DNA of 64,000 nucleotides, taken from assembly GCF_000422665.1 (NCBI RefSeq), contig NZ_KE383898.1, forward strand, positions 274,575 to 338,574. Reading direction: 5' to 3'. A program made the position numbers and the translations under genes. Shown here piece after piece: positions 63,755-64,000 of the stretch (position 1 is the stretch's first letter; each line of letters starts with the position of its first letter). The DNA comes from Ferrimonas senticii DSM 18821 (lineage in GTDB: Bacteria > Pseudomonadota > Gammaproteobacteria > Enterobacterales > Shewanellaceae). The notes under the pieces were generated by a model, which was given only the letters and a program-made list of their open reading frames with translations, did not search any database and had not been told where the DNA came from.

Positions 63755-64000
63755 ATGGGAAAATCTTTGGTAATCGTGGAATCGCCCGCAAAGGCGAAAA
63801 CCATCAACAAATATCTCGGCAAAAACTATGTGGTGAAGTCCTCCGTTGGCCACATCCGTGACTTGCCTACCTCCTCTGCTCAGGCCAATGGCCGTACCGC
63901 TGCGGCCAAGACTGCGGCGGAAGTGCGCAAAATGGCACCTGAAGAGAAAGCCAAGTATAAGCAGGAGCGTGATTACCAAGCCTTGATCAGCCGCATGGGG
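63755..64000 (+). CDS. topA: DNA topoisomerase I, N-terminal part (runs off the window)
   Basis: The first 82 codons are present: [20 protein letters not shown], then a [15 protein letters not shown] segment. These match the TOPRIM start of bacterial topoisomerase I, which relaxes negative supercoils; the acidic Glu of TOPRIM is in VIVESPAKA. The catalytic tyrosine and zinc fingers lie beyond the window. An insertion-like, Ala/Lys-rich segment follows residue 45, as in E. coli TopA. The gene starts at 63755 with only a weak ribosome site (AAGGTTCAAG). Confidence 0.96.
   Translation, partial: MGKSLVIVESPAKAKTINKYLGKNYVVKSSVGHIRDLPTSSAQANGRTAAAKTAAEVRKMAPEEKAKYKQERDYQALISRMG

Overview
The window is a stretch of chromosome from a gammaproteobacterium, most likely of the Shewanella/Ferrimonas group of Alteromonadales. 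This rests on several things: a complete set of E. coli-like housekeeping proteins; long conserved E. coli gene neighbourhoods (fadIJ, sixA, smrB-prmB-aroC, yfcL-mnmC-fabB, pdxB-asd-truA-accD-folC-dedD-cvpA-purF, tig-clpP-clpX-lon-hupB-ppiD); and marine Alteromonadales traits such as a MoxR/Bat operon with its own sigma factor, a FimV/HubP polar landmark protein and a VolA-like surface lipase. The family is an inference from protein character and gene order; no 16S gene is present. No prophage, insertion sequence, plasmid gene or CRISPR array was seen. Nearly all of the sequence is core chromosome.

Layout. 1-8.1 kb (minus strand): a partial DUF3379 gene, an ECF-like sigma factor, and a tightly overlapping moxR-DUF58-DUF4381-batA-batBC-batD operon. 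8.2-11.7 kb (plus): the fadI-fadJ beta-oxidation operon behind a FadR-like operator. 11.7-19.0 kb (minus): a very short secreted peptide gene, a 1414-residue beta-propeller/PAS/GGDEF/EAL sensor, and an M16 protease. 19.4-29.2 kb: sixA, smrB, prmB, aroC, an MFS transporter, an ATP-NAD kinase-like protein, yfcL, a repeat-rich 0.5 kb spacer, mnmC and fabB (with a second FadR-like site). 29.3-39.5 kb (plus): pdxB, asd, fimV, truA, accD, folC, dedD, cvpA, purF. 39.5-44.0 kb: Yip1-like membrane protein, lpxH, ppiB, cysS, folD. 44.2-44.7 kb: a tRNA-Pro, tRNA-Arg, tRNA-His operon whose leader carries two degenerate tRNA-Pro-like 85-bp repeats. 45.2-54.3 kb: proteostasis cluster tig, clpP, clpX, lon, hupB, ppiD, then greA. 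54.6-64.0 kb: an outer-membrane porin, a YciK-like SDR, a VolA-like lipase, sohB, a dicarboxylate symporter, astB and the 5' end of topA.

How the genes fit together. Fatty-acid turnover (fadIJ) and synthesis (fabB, accD) are both in the window, and fadIJ and fabB each carry a FadR-like site, so one regulator could repress degradation and activate synthesis. The tig-clpPX-lon-ppiD block is a protein folding and degradation set, with a good heat-shock promoter in front of lon. The Bat operon probably builds an inner-membrane/periplasmic VWA complex driven by a MoxR ATPase.

The most unusual structures are the tandem tRNA-Pro-derived repeats in the tRNA operon leader (44247-44416), the 44-codon secreted peptide gene beside the c-di-GMP sensor (11766-11900), a terminator-like hairpin inside the first codons of the MFS gene (22657-22695), and a MITE-like inverted repeat that supplies the stop codon of mnmC (25746-25819).
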